Source: Clostridiales bacterium (GTDB taxonomy: Bacteria > Bacillota > Clostridia > Oscillospirales > Oscillospiraceae). Taken from it: a stretch of 40,738 bases of DNA. The notes below the pieces were generated by a model. It made no database searches and was not told the origin of the DNA. It saw only the letters and a program-made list of their open reading frames with translations. Positions 22,058 to 31,217 of the stretch are shown piece by piece; position 1 is the stretch's first letter; each line of letters opens with the position of its first letter. The position numbers were made by a program, and so were the translations under genes. Location: assembly GCA_012729975.1 (NCBI GenBank), contig JAAYBW010000308.1:1-40738 (forward strand), given 5' to 3'.

Positions 22058-24949
22058 TTATATCACCAGCGCGGCGATCTTGGCGATCTCGGCGCGGGTC
22101 AGAGTGCCCCGCGGCATCAGTTTGCCCTCAAATCCGATAATTACGCCCGAGTACACCAAAGCGCCGAAATACGGGCGCGCCCATTCTGCCGTCAGATCCT
22201 GATCTATAAAGTCCGAAATCGACGCGGCGGCGCGGCCCGCCTCTCTGAGTCTGCCTATCACCGTCACCGCTTCCTGCCTTGTCAGGCCGGAGGACGGCAT
22301 GAAATAAAGCACGCCGCCGTTTAACGCGCCTTTCATGACGCCCAGCGCGGAAAGAGCCCTAACATATTCCAGGGCATAATCCGGAATATCTTGAAGGTCG
22401 GCAAAGCTCATTATGTGGTCGGCGTATCCGGCCGTATCAATCCTGAGCATCCTGCAGATTACCGCCGCGAACTCAGCCCTGGTCATTGGCGCTCCGGGAT
22501 TAAACTGCGCGGCGTTAGTACCGGGCTGTGCGCCGATGATACCCTGCGCGGCCAAATAGTTTACATAAATCTCTGACCAGTGCCCTTTCATATCGGTAAA
22601 AGCGCTTATATCGGCACCGCCCGTAAAAATGGACCACTCGGATATGTTCCCGGAGATGTCTTTAGCTCTCACTGTCAGGCGGCCGGACCCTTCCTTATCG
22701 GGCAAAGTCGCTTTAATCACCCGATTTGAGTATGAAAAGTCAAGCGGCAGTCCGTCCAGAAAAACACCGACAAGCGATACCGGCAATAAACCGTCGGTCT
22801 CATCCTTAACATGCGCGGTAAGAACGCCGCCTTTGACCTCGGCTTCTATAACCGGTCCCGTATTGTCCTGCTCAATACCGGAAGAGCCGACCACATGGTC
22901 AATCCATATCGTTCCGCTTCCCTGCCCGCGCAGGATAAGCGCTTTAATATCCGCCCCTGCCCTGAAGACCCACTTTTTCCATCCGCTGTAATCCAAAGTC
23001 GCGGCGAGCACCTCGCCGCCGTCTGCGAGACCCGCGTACAGACTGTTTCCCGAAGCGTCTCCGTATACCCAGAGGTTAACATAATTAGTCGTCCCGCTGA
23101 TATTCAGGGAAGTGTTAAACAAAGCCTGCCCGCTCGCGAGATCATAATCGAGAGCCGCCGAAGCGAATCCGCGCGCAACCCGGGTCATGTCTTTTTCCGT
23201 CCGCGCTCCGGTGATGGAAGAAGCGGATGTTTCAAATCCGTCCAGCAGAGTATTTACGATGCCCACCGTCACATTTATCTGCGCCGATACACCGCCCGCG
23301 CTCACGGTTATAACTCCCGAAGACATGGAGTTCACCGCCGTGAAGAGTCCGTTCCCGTCGATGCTGCCGAGTGTATCCGGGCAGCTCCAGGTAAAACAAT
23401 CGTCCTGCGAGGCAACGTCCATGTATCTCCAGACCGCCTTTGCCGTCAGATCCACGGTGTCGCAGGCGTTTACGGACAGTGAACTTATTTTCTGCCCGGT
23501 CTTTTCATTGTAAACGGCCACGCTGTCGGGGACATCGACCACGGTGACCCGCGCGCTGCCGTCAATCCCGCCGAGCGAAGCGGTGACTTTTCCGTCCGTT
23601 GCCGTACCGGAGGCTGTGAGCAGTCCGCTTTCCGTTACAGACCCGGCACTGCTCGTCCATTTATAGCCGGAGGCAGCGACAGGTCTTCCGGTTTCATCGG
23701 CCGCTCCGGCGGTAAACTGTATTCGCGTTCCCGGCAGAGCGATTACATCAAAGGGCATAAGGCCGACGCTAGTCATCCGCGCGCTTCCCTCACCCTTCGC
23801 GGCGAGCATTATCCAAACGCTCACGCTTCTCTCGTTTCCTCCGGAAGGTTTGTTTACAAGGCTGTCGTTGTTGTTTCCTATGTATGTGGCGTGCAGGCTT
23901 GTCGATGCTCCGCCATCCATGATTGTCGCCTCAACGCAGCCAAGCTCCTTCATTCTTTGCCCCAGCTGCTCTATCGTCAAGCCCGTGCTGTAACCGCTTT
24001 GTCTTCCGTCCGTCGTATATAATATAACCGTTCCGTCTTCTCTTACGCCGACAGCTGACCTCGGAGCCTTTTCGCCTTTATCAAGCCCCGGCTCGACCTC
24101 GCCGTCGGTAACAAGCTTGTAAAGTGAGCCGACCGCGTACTCCGCCTCATTCCAGATTTCATCCGAGGAAACGCTTATCGTCACCGTATCGCCGACACGG
24201 AGGTTCTCAACGCCGTACTTTCTCCACTTGTCCGCGGCATCGGACAGTGAGAGTACCATTTTCCCGGCAGGAAGATCAATCGCGCCTTCGGAATGTATTA
24301 TCTCTTCAACGGTCAGCTTGAGTTCGCAGTTAACGGTGAGCTCCGCGCCCTCCGGAGGTCTGAGAATGATATCCGTTCCCGGGGCGGTGTTCTTTGTGGT
24401 ATATGAAAACTCGTCGGTAAAAAGAAAATAGTTCGTGCTGTTTCTGATCTTGTTGATACCCCCGAGCGTATATGTCTCCGTACCCAGCTTTGCCTTCATC
24501 ACAAGTCCGGGCTTGTCTATGAAAGTCCGGCCATCCTCCCTGAATCCGACAGCCCAGTGACCGGCGTCGGAGCTTATCAGCCTCCCCTGCGCGATTACAA
24601 GCCCAAGAGGAAGATAAGTGGAAAGTACATAGTAGTCTCCGTTCATGCCCGCCAGCACATTTGCGCCGTTTTTCTCCACCAGCGCGGACATACTCGAAAA
24701 ATCACCGTAATTGCACACCTTGCTGCCGTAGACCACCACAGGAGATACCGTAGGGTTAGGCGAATACTCAAGCCAGCGTTCAGTCTGCCTTCCGCTTATG
24801 TATGAAACACCCTGCGCGATCGTTATTCCGCCCGCCGTTTGGGTAAATGTGGTTCTGATGACCTCTCCCAGAGCGTAAACCGCGCCCCCGCTCAGCAGCA
24901 GCGCGGTGACCGTCAGTGCGGCTAATGCCCGAAATATACGTTTTTTCAT
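22058..24949 (-). CDS. Surface protein: phosphodiester glycosidase (NAGPA) domain, Ig-like repeats, SLH domains
   Basis: A 963-residue exported protein. A signal peptide covers about residues 1-28 (basic MKKR, then AALTVTALLLSGGAVYA). The NAGPA-type domain follows (about 40-390), with NGDYYV, SAVGVREDG, MDGGASTSL and the closing NERSVSVWI; relatives remove phosphodiester-linked N-acetylglucosamine. Two bacterial Ig-like (BIG2) segments lie around 400-570, a carbohydrate-binding-like beta region around 580-690, a short Ig-like segment to about 775 and three SLH repeats (TDMKGHWSEIYVNYL; FADLQDIPDYALEYV; FIDQDLTAEWARPYF) for cell-wall anchoring. ATG 24949 has AAAGGA 8 bases upstream. It likely acts on wall or capsular glycopolymers; lies downstream of the HtrA-like gene behind its own promoter. 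Confidence 0.88.
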   Translation of the reverse strand: MKKRIFRALAALTVTALLLSGGAVYALGEVIRTTFTQTAGGITIAQGVSYISGRQTERWLEYSPNPTVSPVVVYGSKVCNYGDFSSMSALVEKNGANVLAGMNGDYYVLSTYLPLGLVIAQGRLISSDAGHWAVGFREDGRTFIDKPGLVMKAKLGTETYTLGGINKIRNSTNYFLFTDEFSYTTKNTAPGTDIILRPPEGAELTVNCELKLTVEEIIHSEGAIDLPAGKMVLSLSDAADKWRKYGVENLRVGDTVTISVSSDEIWNEAEYAVGSLYKLVTDGEVEPGLDKGEKAPRSAVGVREDGTVILYTTDGRQSGYSTGLTIEQLGQRMKELGCVEATIMDGGASTSLHATYIGNNNDSLVNKPSGGNERSVSVWIMLAAKGEGSARMTSVGLMPFDVIALPGTRIQFTAGAADETGRPVAASGYKWTSSAGSVTESGLLTASGTATDGKVTASLGGIDGSARVTVVDVPDSVAVYNEKTGQKISSLSVNACDTVDLTAKAVWRYMDVASQDDCFTWSCPDTLGSIDGNGLFTAVNSMSSGVITVSAGGVSAQINVTVGIVNTLLDGFETSASSITGARTEKDMTRVARGFASAALDYDLASGQALFNTSLNISGTTNYVNLWVYGDASGNSLYAGLADGGEVLAATLDYSGWKKWVFRAGADIKALILRGQGSGTIWIDHVVGSSGIEQDNTGPVIEAEVKGGVLTAHVKDETDGLLPVSLVGVFLDGLPLDFSYSNRVIKATLPDKEGSGRLTVRAKDISGNISEWSIFTGGADISAFTDMKGHWSEIYVNYLAAQGIIGAQPGTNAAQFNPGAPMTRAEFAAVICRMLRIDTAGYADHIMSFADLQDIPDYALEYVRALSALGVMKGALNGGVLYFMPSSGLTRQEAVTVIGRLREAGRAAASISDFIDQDLTAEWARPYFGALVYSGVIIGFEGKLMPRGTLTRAEIAKIAALVI

Positions 24950-24986
24950 GCCGGATCCTTTCTTTGTCTCGCGGATTTATACAACA

Positions 24987-25015
24987 AGGATACAGAAACG
25001 GCGCCACCCCGTCAA
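24987..25015 (-). promoter_or_regulatory. Promoter of the SLH surface-protein gene
   Basis: On the minus strand TTGACG (25015-25010), a 17-base spacer and TATCCT (24992-24987), 38 bases before the start codon. TATAAA a little further downstream is an alternative -10. Confidence 0.5.
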
Positions 25016-25062
25016 GATATATAGCCGGGAATCGCGCCGCCATATTTAGGTAACGCCTGTGT

Positions 25063-26454
25063 TCAGCCGATTTCCGAACTGTCCATGAGCACTACATCTA
25101 CCGAATAAAATTCCCGCTGCCGATATACAACGAGCGTAACCGTATCACCGACGGCGCAGGAGTTTTTATACTCGCCGAACTCCTCGGTATTCTTTACCGG
25201 CCTGCCGTTAAAGGATACTATGATGTCTCCTCTTCTTATCCCCTGCTCGTAGGCGCTGCTGCCCGGCGCCACATCTCCTACATAGACGCCGACAGGAAAG
25301 CCGTAATAGACCGAAGCGGCTGCGGGCACGTTTGCCATGCTTATTCCCAAAGCCGGCCTTCCGTGCACATAACCGTACCTGATGAGCTCATCGACAACTT
25401 TTTTCGCTTCCGTTGTCGGGATCGCGCAGTTTATGCCCTGAGGATATCCCATATCCCGGCCTATTTCGAACTCGGCAATGCCCACAATCTGCCCGAGGCC
25501 GTTAACAAGAGCTCCGCCGCTTGTGCCCTCGTTCATCGCGGCGCTTGTAAGAATGAGAGAAATCGCAAATCCGTTATATGAAGCGTTCTCGTCCATTGCC
25601 GAAATTATGCCGTTCGATATCGCTACGGTGCCGTTTGCCGTATTCCCTATCGCCGCCGCGATGTCCCCCTCCGAAAGCGAGTCGGAGTCGCCGAATACAG
25701 CCGGGGTGAGTCCCGAGGCGGAGATCTTCAATACGGCAAGCCTCGTGGCATCGTCTCTGCCGACAATTTCAGCCTCGTATCTTGTCTTATCGGCCGGCAC
25801 CGAAACGATTGTCCGCGCGCCGTGCGCGGCAATGCCGCTGCTCGTAATGATATAGCCGTCCTCTGTCATTATTATCCCGGACGCGGACAGCGTCTCGTCT
25901 TCCTTAGTTGAGGTCACTATTACGATACTCCCGGCGCAATGCTCGTATATCTGCCGAAAAGTCAGCTGCGTCTGACCCGCGCGGTATGGGGATATTAAAA
26001 GCGAGGCTTCCGTGTGTCGTACACCGGCGGCACTCTGTCCGCCCGTGCCGTCCGGCTGGAACTGCGGCAGAACGCCTTCAAGCGGAAGTATGGAAAGCTC
26101 TTCCTGTGTCTGCGCCGGGTCTTTCTTGCTGAAAACAAAGCTGACTTTACCGTCGTCGTTGGTTACGGCCAGTTCGTATGACATGGCGAATTGAACGATA
26201 AAGACAAGGCAGACCAGCGCCGCCAGCAAAGCCGCCGCGATCAATATCGTTCTGAGTATCCCCCTTGCGATCGTCTGCTCGGCATCTGTGGGATTATTCT
26301 CATCATGGCCGGAAGCTTCTTCGCCGCGCGCGAGAGCGCGCTTATGCGTATCCGGCGCCACAGAGGAGACGGAATCGTAGTAACCCTCGAAATAATAGCT
26401 GGGCTGAACCTGTGCCCCGCCATCGTCTTTTTCCCTTTTCTCTTTTCCGGTCAT
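25063..26454 (-). CDS. Membrane-anchored HtrA/S1C-like protein with degenerate catalytic triad
   Basis: A 463-residue protein with a polar cytoplasmic N-terminus (1-65), one membrane helix (about 67-91), a trypsin-like domain (about 165-355) and a C-terminal PDZ domain (about 365-455, GVYVGDVAPGSSAYEQGIR). The alignment with DegP/HtrA is easy, but the triad is broken: the His of TNxHV is Gly207 (GYIITSSG), the Asp of the D-LAVLK block is Arg238 (DDATRLAVLK); only the nucleophile Ser312 (GTSGGALVN) remains. It therefore looks like a pseudo-protease that may bind misfolded or wall proteins or sense them. GGAGGTC precedes the ATG. It lies 83 bases downstream of the histidine kinase gene in the same direction. 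Confidence 0.88.
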   Translation of the reverse strand: MTGKEKREKDDGGAQVQPSYYFEGYYDSVSSVAPDTHKRALARGEEASGHDENNPTDAEQTIARGILRTILIAAALLAALVCLVFIVQFAMSYELAVTNDDGKVSFVFSKKDPAQTQEELSILPLEGVLPQFQPDGTGGQSAAGVRHTEASLLISPYRAGQTQLTFRQIYEHCAGSIVIVTSTKEDETLSASGIIMTEDGYIITSSGIAAHGARTIVSVPADKTRYEAEIVGRDDATRLAVLKISASGLTPAVFGDSDSLSEGDIAAAIGNTANGTVAISNGIISAMDENASYNGFAISLILTSAAMNEGTSGGALVNGLGQIVGIAEFEIGRDMGYPQGINCAIPTTEAKKVVDELIRYGYVHGRPALGISMANVPAAASVYYGFPVGVYVGDVAPGSSAYEQGIRRGDIIVSFNGRPVKNTEEFGEYKNSCAVGDTVTLVVYRQREFYSVDVVLMDSSEIG

Positions 26455-26537
26455 CTCTGACCTCCTGTTTGGGATGAGAATATAATACCTCCGCCGCCGC
26501 GGTTTTGTGTTAATGCACTGTTAATTAGCGCTTCGGG

Positions 26538-27965
26538 TCACTGCGTCTTCACAAGAGAGAGCGTGAATGTAAATTCGGTATAACTGTTTTCGCTGGTTAC
26601 GGATATCTCTTCTCCGTAACCGCTCAAAATCGCCTTAACGATATACAAGCCCAGCCCTACGCCGTCTCTGTCAAGACTTCTGGAGTGGTCGGACTTGTGG
26701 AAGCGCTCGAATATAAACGGCATATCCTCGGACGGTATCGTCTCCCCCACGTCTCCAACCGAAACAAAAGCCTTTTCGCCCTGCTTCCAGACGCGCAGCG
26801 TAACGGATGACCCGGCGTCGGCGAACTTTACCGCGTTATCTATTATATTATATATGACCTGGGTAATCGCGTCCTCTTCGCCGTGTACCATCATCGGCTC
26901 CTCGGGCAGCTGTACATCGATGTCAAGACCTTTCCCGTTTATCTTGTCCTCGAGCGCGAGCAGGGCACATCTTGCGACCTCGGCGACGTCAAAGGAGCTT
27001 TTCATGATGCTTGCCCTGTCCACACTCTGCATACGCGAGATATCCAGCATTCTTTTAACAAGCCTGGAAAGCCGCCTGGTTTCATCCGAAATGATGCTCA
27101 GATAGCGGTCTGCCTGGTCTCTGGGAATTGTCCCGTCAAGAAGTCCGTCGGCAAAGCCCGCGATTGTCGTCATAGGCGTTTTAAGCTCGTGCGATATGTT
27201 CGCGACGAACTCTCTTCGGCTCATTTCAGACTTTTCGATAGCCGCTGCCATAATATTAAACGCGTCGGCCAGCTCTCCTATCTCGTCTTTCCTGTCCGTG
27301 TGTACTCTTACTCCGAAATCCCCTGCCGCGAGCTTTCTTGAAGCTTCCGCCATGTCGGTCAGCGGAGCCACCTGCCTGCTGGTTATAATGACCGACGCCA
27401 GCAGGGCAACGAGCACAACAGCGCACGCGGTCATAAGAGAAAGTGTTCTCGTCGGTTTCCATACATTTGTTATATCCGTTGTCTTTATGGCAGCGAACAC
27501 ATATCCGACAACTTCCTCCGAATAAGCCCCGTAAATGGGCACGGCTGCCGTATACCTCCCGGTATCGTAATAACCCGACAGGTTAGTAAGGCCCGTGTAT
27601 GTCTTGCTGCGCGCCAGCTTATCGAGCACATCGGCGGGCATTACCCGCCCTATGTGCCCGCAAAGGATATCCTCGTCCGAACAAGCCTGCACTACGCCTT
27701 CCCTGTCGCTTATCGATATATGAAAGCCGGAGGCCTTGTCCACCGTGGATATGATCAATCTGAGATCCCAGTCATTGAGTTCGCTTTCCGCCGTCTTCGC
27801 GGAGGCTGTCTCGGAAATTACCGACGCGGTGGATATAAGCGCTTCCTTTTTCTCATTCATTACATAGTTTAAGCTCAGTCGCGAGAAACCGGCGAAAAAC
27901 AGCCCCATCGACAGCAGGGAAAAGCCCACCATTATAAGCAGATTTCGCCAATAAATGCTCTTCAT
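26538..27965 (-). CDS. Sensor histidine kinase
   Basis: A 475-residue class I histidine kinase. Membrane helices at about 9-31 and 174-196 flank an extracytoplasmic sensor of ~140 residues. They are followed by HAMP (about 195-247), the HisKA box FVANISHELKTPMTTIAG with the phospho-acceptor His259, the N box NIIDNAVKF, the F box FERFHKSDHSR and the G2 box GVGLGLYIVK. It would phosphorylate the response regulator encoded one base before it (stop TAA at 27967, ATG 27965). The signal is unknown; a cell-envelope stimulus fits the downstream HtrA-like and surface genes. Confidence 0.95.
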   Translation of the reverse strand: MKSIYWRNLLIMVGFSLLSMGLFFAGFSRLSLNYVMNEKKEALISTASVISETASAKTAESELNDWDLRLIISTVDKASGFHISISDREGVVQACSDEDILCGHIGRVMPADVLDKLARSKTYTGLTNLSGYYDTGRYTAAVPIYGAYSEEVVGYVFAAIKTTDITNVWKPTRTLSLMTACAVVLVALLASVIITSRQVAPLTDMAEASRKLAAGDFGVRVHTDRKDEIGELADAFNIMAAAIEKSEMSRREFVANISHELKTPMTTIAGFADGLLDGTIPRDQADRYLSIISDETRRLSRLVKRMLDISRMQSVDRASIMKSSFDVAEVARCALLALEDKINGKGLDIDVQLPEEPMMVHGEEDAITQVIYNIIDNAVKFADAGSSVTLRVWKQGEKAFVSVGDVGETIPSEDMPFIFERFHKSDHSRSLDRDGVGLGLYIVKAILSGYGEEISVTSENSYTEFTFTLSLVKTQ

Positions 27966-27966
27966 C

Positions 27967-28656
27967 TTACTCGGTTACCGTCTCGAATTTATATCCGACT
28001 CCCCATACGGTTTTCAAAGACCATTTCGGACTTACTCCCTCAAGCTTCTCTCTCAGGCGCTTTACATGAACATCCACCGTCCTCGAGTCTCCGAAGTAGT
28101 CAAAGCCCCATACTTCATCGAGAAGCTGATTTCTTGTAAATACCCTGTTCGGCGTGGAAGCCAGGTGATATATAAGCTCAAGCTCTTTGGGAGGCGTATC
28201 CACTTTCCTGCCGTCTACCAGAAGCTCGTAGGCATCCAGATTGATAACAAGCTTGTCAAAAGTAAGTTTTTTGCCGTCGGCGGAGCTTTGAGGTCCGTAG
28301 CGGCGCAGAACGGCGTGCACTCTTGCCAGAAGCTCCTTTATCTCAAAGGGCTTTACTATGTAGTCGTCCGCTCCCATCTCCAGGCCCGTCACCTTGTCGA
28401 AGGTCTCTCCCTTTGCCGTGAGCATAATCACAGGTACGGAGGATATCTGTCTTACTGCCCGCAATACAGCCCAGCCGTCCATAATGGGAAGCATGATGTC
28501 CAGGAGTATCAGGTCCGGCTGGTATGCCTTGGCCTCGGCTACTCCGGCAGCGCCGTCTGCCGCGCAGCGCACGGTAAAGCCGTCCTTTTCCAGATAAAGT
28601 CTTAATAGCTCCGCGATATTTGAATCGTCCTCAACGATAAGAACCTTTTTGTCCAT
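27967..28656 (-). CDS. Response regulator, OmpR/PhoB family
   Basis: A 229-residue two-domain regulator. The receiver has the acidic pair Glu9/Asp10/Asp11, phospho-acceptor Asp53 (LLDIMLP), Thr in MLTAKGE and Lys in IVKPFE. The C-terminal winged-helix domain has ELELIYHLAS, VFTRNQLLDEVWG and RTVDVHVKRLREKL. It has GGAGG before its ATG. The gene pair with the kinase is a standard operon; the HtrA-like and SLH genes downstream are likely targets or partners (inference). Confidence 0.96.
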   Translation of the reverse strand: MDKKVLIVEDDSNIAELLRLYLEKDGFTVRCAADGAAGVAEAKAYQPDLILLDIMLPIMDGWAVLRAVRQISSVPVIMLTAKGETFDKVTGLEMGADDYIVKPFEIKELLARVHAVLRRYGPQSSADGKKLTFDKLVINLDAYELLVDGRKVDTPPKELELIYHLASTPNRVFTRNQLLDEVWGFDYFGDSRTVDVHVKRLREKLEGVSPKWSLKTVWGVGYKFETVTE

Positions 28657-28792
28657 GGTATGCCTCCGTTCACAAATACACTTTTTCGATTGTAATTGTA
28701 TTATAAGTGTATTATAGCGTCAAGAGTTAACAATTTGATATGGCGTGATGAACATAGTGTTAACGCGGGTTAAGCTCTGCACGATAATGCGT

Positions 28793-28830
28793 CGCCCCTT
28801 CCGGCACCGAAACAGGAAGGGGCGTTTTTT
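28793..28830 (+). terminator. Strong plus-strand terminator with no plus-strand gene upstream
   Basis: Perfect 10-bp stem CGCCCCTTCC/GGAAGGGGCG (28793-28802 with 28815-28824), 12-base loop and TTTTTT. The nearest genes on both sides are on the minus strand, so it may end a small plus-strand RNA arising from the 28660-28790 interval. Confidence 0.75.
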
Positions 28831-28861
28831 CGTTATTCGTGTTTCATTCGCAGTGAAGGTC
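28831..28861. repeat. Dispersed repeat, copy A
   Basis: CGTTATTCGTGTTT (28831-28844) followed 9 bases later by TGAAGGTC (28854-28861). The same two blocks in the same order occur at 32224-32254 (copy B). Both lie downstream of minus-strand genes. Confidence 0.6.
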
Positions 28862-28883
28862 ATTGATCATTCAGGCTCTGCGA

Positions 28884-28913
28884 CGGCGGCATGGCCTAAA
28901 GGTCATGCCGCCG
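28884..28913 (-). terminator. Hairpin after the solute-binding lipoprotein gene
   Basis: A 13-bp GC-rich stem (28884-28896 with 28901-28913, one G-T pair) with a TAAA loop, about 40 bases beyond the lipoprotein stop codon on the minus strand; no T-run follows, so efficiency is uncertain. Confidence 0.5.
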
Positions 28914-28952
28914 AATTGTCCTATGCTGTTTACCGAGGGTCGGCCGCGCTTA

Positions 28953-30743
28953 TTACGCCTGTCTGGCTGTAAACTCGTCGTATGCCTCCTGATAGACATC
29001 AAGCGCCACCTGTATTCCCGCGTCGTACAGTCCCTCCACGTAGTTGTCCCATTCGGCGTCGATGTTCTTATCGCCCATTATGAAAAGGGTGTAATTCTCG
29101 TTCATGAATGTTGATACGTCCGCGATGACCCGGTTGAGACGATTGGTCTGCTCTTCCACAAGACGTGCGCCGGGCGGATAGATATACGAGCCGTCATGAT
29201 AGGTTTCCAGCCAATTCGTCCAGTACTCACAGACCGCTTGGGCGTTTGCGCCGCCCTCGAAAGCGAAGTTCTTGTAGAGGGTGGTGATACCGGCGTCGGC
29301 GAAGTTGTTTATAGCGTAGACTAAAAGCACGTAGGAGTAGGAAAGCCCGTCGGGATGATGAAGAGCGAATTCGGTGGCCTCGCGCTTGCCTTCCTCGTTG
29401 TAGTTCCAGACTTCGCCCTCAAGTCCCCAGTCCCAAAGGTCGCTGCCGGTGGGGCTGTAGCGCCAATCCAGCCAGCTGAGGGCCAGGGGTATGTTCTTGC
29501 ATTTGGCGGAGACGCTGGTGTTGCCGTAGTATATCCGGGGATTCTCACCACCCAAATGGACTATCTGTCCCGGATACCGTACGGGAGGCTGTGTGGGCAC
29601 CCACCGGCAGTCGGGGTCAATGTTCGATTGTGCGTAGGTGGTGGTCTCGGCGGCGTTCATGGAGCTGTATCCGAATTCGCCGTTGTTGAGCTCATCCACG
29701 CAGTCCGCGCCTCTGGAGATGGCGGTCCAGTTGGGGGTTATAAGCCCGTCTGCGTAGAACTTGCGGAAGAGTGAGATCACCTCGCGGTCGTTGTCGTTCA
29801 TGTTGCTGATCTTCACCTGTCCGTCCACCACATAGTTCTTGCCGATCGCGCCGCTGACTATCAGCGGGATGGTGTCATAGGACATGAAGTTTGGGCCGGT
29901 GGTCAGATCAATTGTGTTGCGCAGAACCCAGGGGAACTCTGCGGTGGAGATCTGGGTCTTCATCAGCACCAGCACGTCGTACAGATCGTCCCAGGTGACT
30001 ATGTCGTCGTTGGTGATACCGAGCTTATCCAGCCAGTCACCGCGCATGCAGTAGGAACTGTAGCGCATCGGCTCCTGCATGAGGGTGTACATGGCGGGGA
30101 TGAAATCGTCGAAGTAATAGGACTTCTGATAAGTGTCAGTATCCTCGGGATCGTAGTTCTTGGTAAGGTAGCTGTAGTTGGGTATGTACTCGATATAGTC
30201 GTAAAAGTTGATGAAGTAGCCGTCTTCCACCATCTGGATGGGAGTGCCGTTGTAGAGGGCCATAGCGCCGGAGCACATATCGGGCACTTCATCCGCCGCG
30301 ATCAGGACACTCAGGTTCTCCTTTCGGGAGGCGAGAGGAGGAAGGATGTACTCGACATTAATTCCGGTCAGCTCAATGTCCTTTTTAGGCAGAGGCATGG
30401 CAGCGTAGCCCTCCTCGGGGATGACCTGGGGAGTGTAGCTGAAGGTCCACAGCGTTATCACTTCGTCAGTGGCGCTGATCGGCAGTTCGTACTCATAGGG
30501 CGCAAGTGCCGCGCCGGTCTCGTCGGACTCGAATTTGCCCGCGGCGAAGTTATAAGGTGAGTCAGGTGTGGGTTCGGCGCTTTGTTCGGGTTTGGCTGTC
30601 TTCTCCGGTGCGGCGGTGGCGGTTGCCGGAGTCGTCGGTTTTTCAGTTGGTGTGCTTTCCGTACCGGTTTCGGGCTTGGAGCAGCCGGCAAATAGAGCGA
30701 AAATCATAATGAGCGCGAGGAGCAATGCCGTTTTTCGTTTCAT
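28953..30743 (-). CDS. Extracellular solute-binding lipoprotein (ABC sugar-type), orphan
   Basis: A 596-residue exported lipoprotein. The signal peptide ends in the lipobox LFAGC (about residues 18-22), followed by a Thr/Pro/Glu-rich linker and a large solute-binding domain. I chose ATG 30743: AAAGGAG is 7 bases upstream, and it gives a compact signal peptide, whereas the longer open frame to 30857 has no site. It is paralogous along its length to the truncated protein at the left edge (shared DKLG, NMNDND, SAKCKNI, DWRYSP, GDKN and YQEA blocks). No permease or ATPase genes are adjacent: the neighbours are the response regulator and a divergent MBL hydrolase. It may share permeases encoded elsewhere or act as a sensor. 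Ligand unknown. Confidence 0.9.
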   Translation of the reverse strand: MKRKTALLLALIMIFALFAGCSKPETGTESTPTEKPTTPATATAAPEKTAKPEQSAEPTPDSPYNFAAGKFESDETGAALAPYEYELPISATDEVITLWTFSYTPQVIPEEGYAAMPLPKKDIELTGINVEYILPPLASRKENLSVLIAADEVPDMCSGAMALYNGTPIQMVEDGYFINFYDYIEYIPNYSYLTKNYDPEDTDTYQKSYYFDDFIPAMYTLMQEPMRYSSYCMRGDWLDKLGITNDDIVTWDDLYDVLVLMKTQISTAEFPWVLRNTIDLTTGPNFMSYDTIPLIVSGAIGKNYVVDGQVKISNMNDNDREVISLFRKFYADGLITPNWTAISRGADCVDELNNGEFGYSSMNAAETTTYAQSNIDPDCRWVPTQPPVRYPGQIVHLGGENPRIYYGNTSVSAKCKNIPLALSWLDWRYSPTGSDLWDWGLEGEVWNYNEEGKREATEFALHHPDGLSYSYVLLVYAINNFADAGITTLYKNFAFEGGANAQAVCEYWTNWLETYHDGSYIYPPGARLVEEQTNRLNRVIADVSTFMNENYTLFIMGDKNIDAEWDNYVEGLYDAGIQVALDVYQEAYDEFTARQA

Positions 30744-31217
30744 CATAATACTCCTTTCCGGTTTCGCAATTTGCCTGTGGCGCGAGCCTTCTATATCCGA
30801 ATTGACACAGATCACCTCGCTTTTATTATAGAATTTTACTATATTATTCGCCGCCACATGTCACGTATTAATAATATTATATTAATACCCGCCGAATATG
30901 TCAACGTAATCCGGCGGTATATTGTGCATTTACTTATAATTCATTAAATATTATTGGCCATTTTTCGGCATTTTAGCCCATTTCAATAGTTTCTATTCCA
31001 TTTTTACTCATCATTTGTTATACCCTGTTATATATATTTTATTAATCCATCGTTTCCCGGCGTTTATCGTCGGGTCTCGTCAGAACGGTAAAAAACCACA
31101 GGGCTTCACAGCGAGTATTCGAACTCATACATTACTTTTTTGTTTTCCTGTGATATCATTATGCGGAAAGTAGGTTATATGCTTTTAGACAGGTTCAAGA
31201 CGTAAGAGGTTGATTCG
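30744..31217. other. AT-rich divergent intergenic region
   Basis: About 470 bases, strikingly A/T-rich between 30820 and 31060. A TATAAT on the minus strand (30830-30825) is a likely -10 for the lipoprotein gene, without a clear -35. On the plus strand TGA-TATCAT (31151-31159) is a weak extended -10 for the MBL gene. No gene or repeat is seen. Confidence 0.6.

Larger units (their letters stand above)
28657..28952. other. Intergenic region with three structural elements
   Basis: Near 28700-28720 there are two adjacent TATAAT-like boxes on the minus strand, the probable promoter region of the response-regulator operon. Further on are a plus-strand terminator hairpin (28793-28830), a copy of a short dispersed repeat (28831-28861) and a strong 13-bp hairpin (28884-28913) after the lipoprotein gene. 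No coding gene is evident. Confidence 0.6.
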
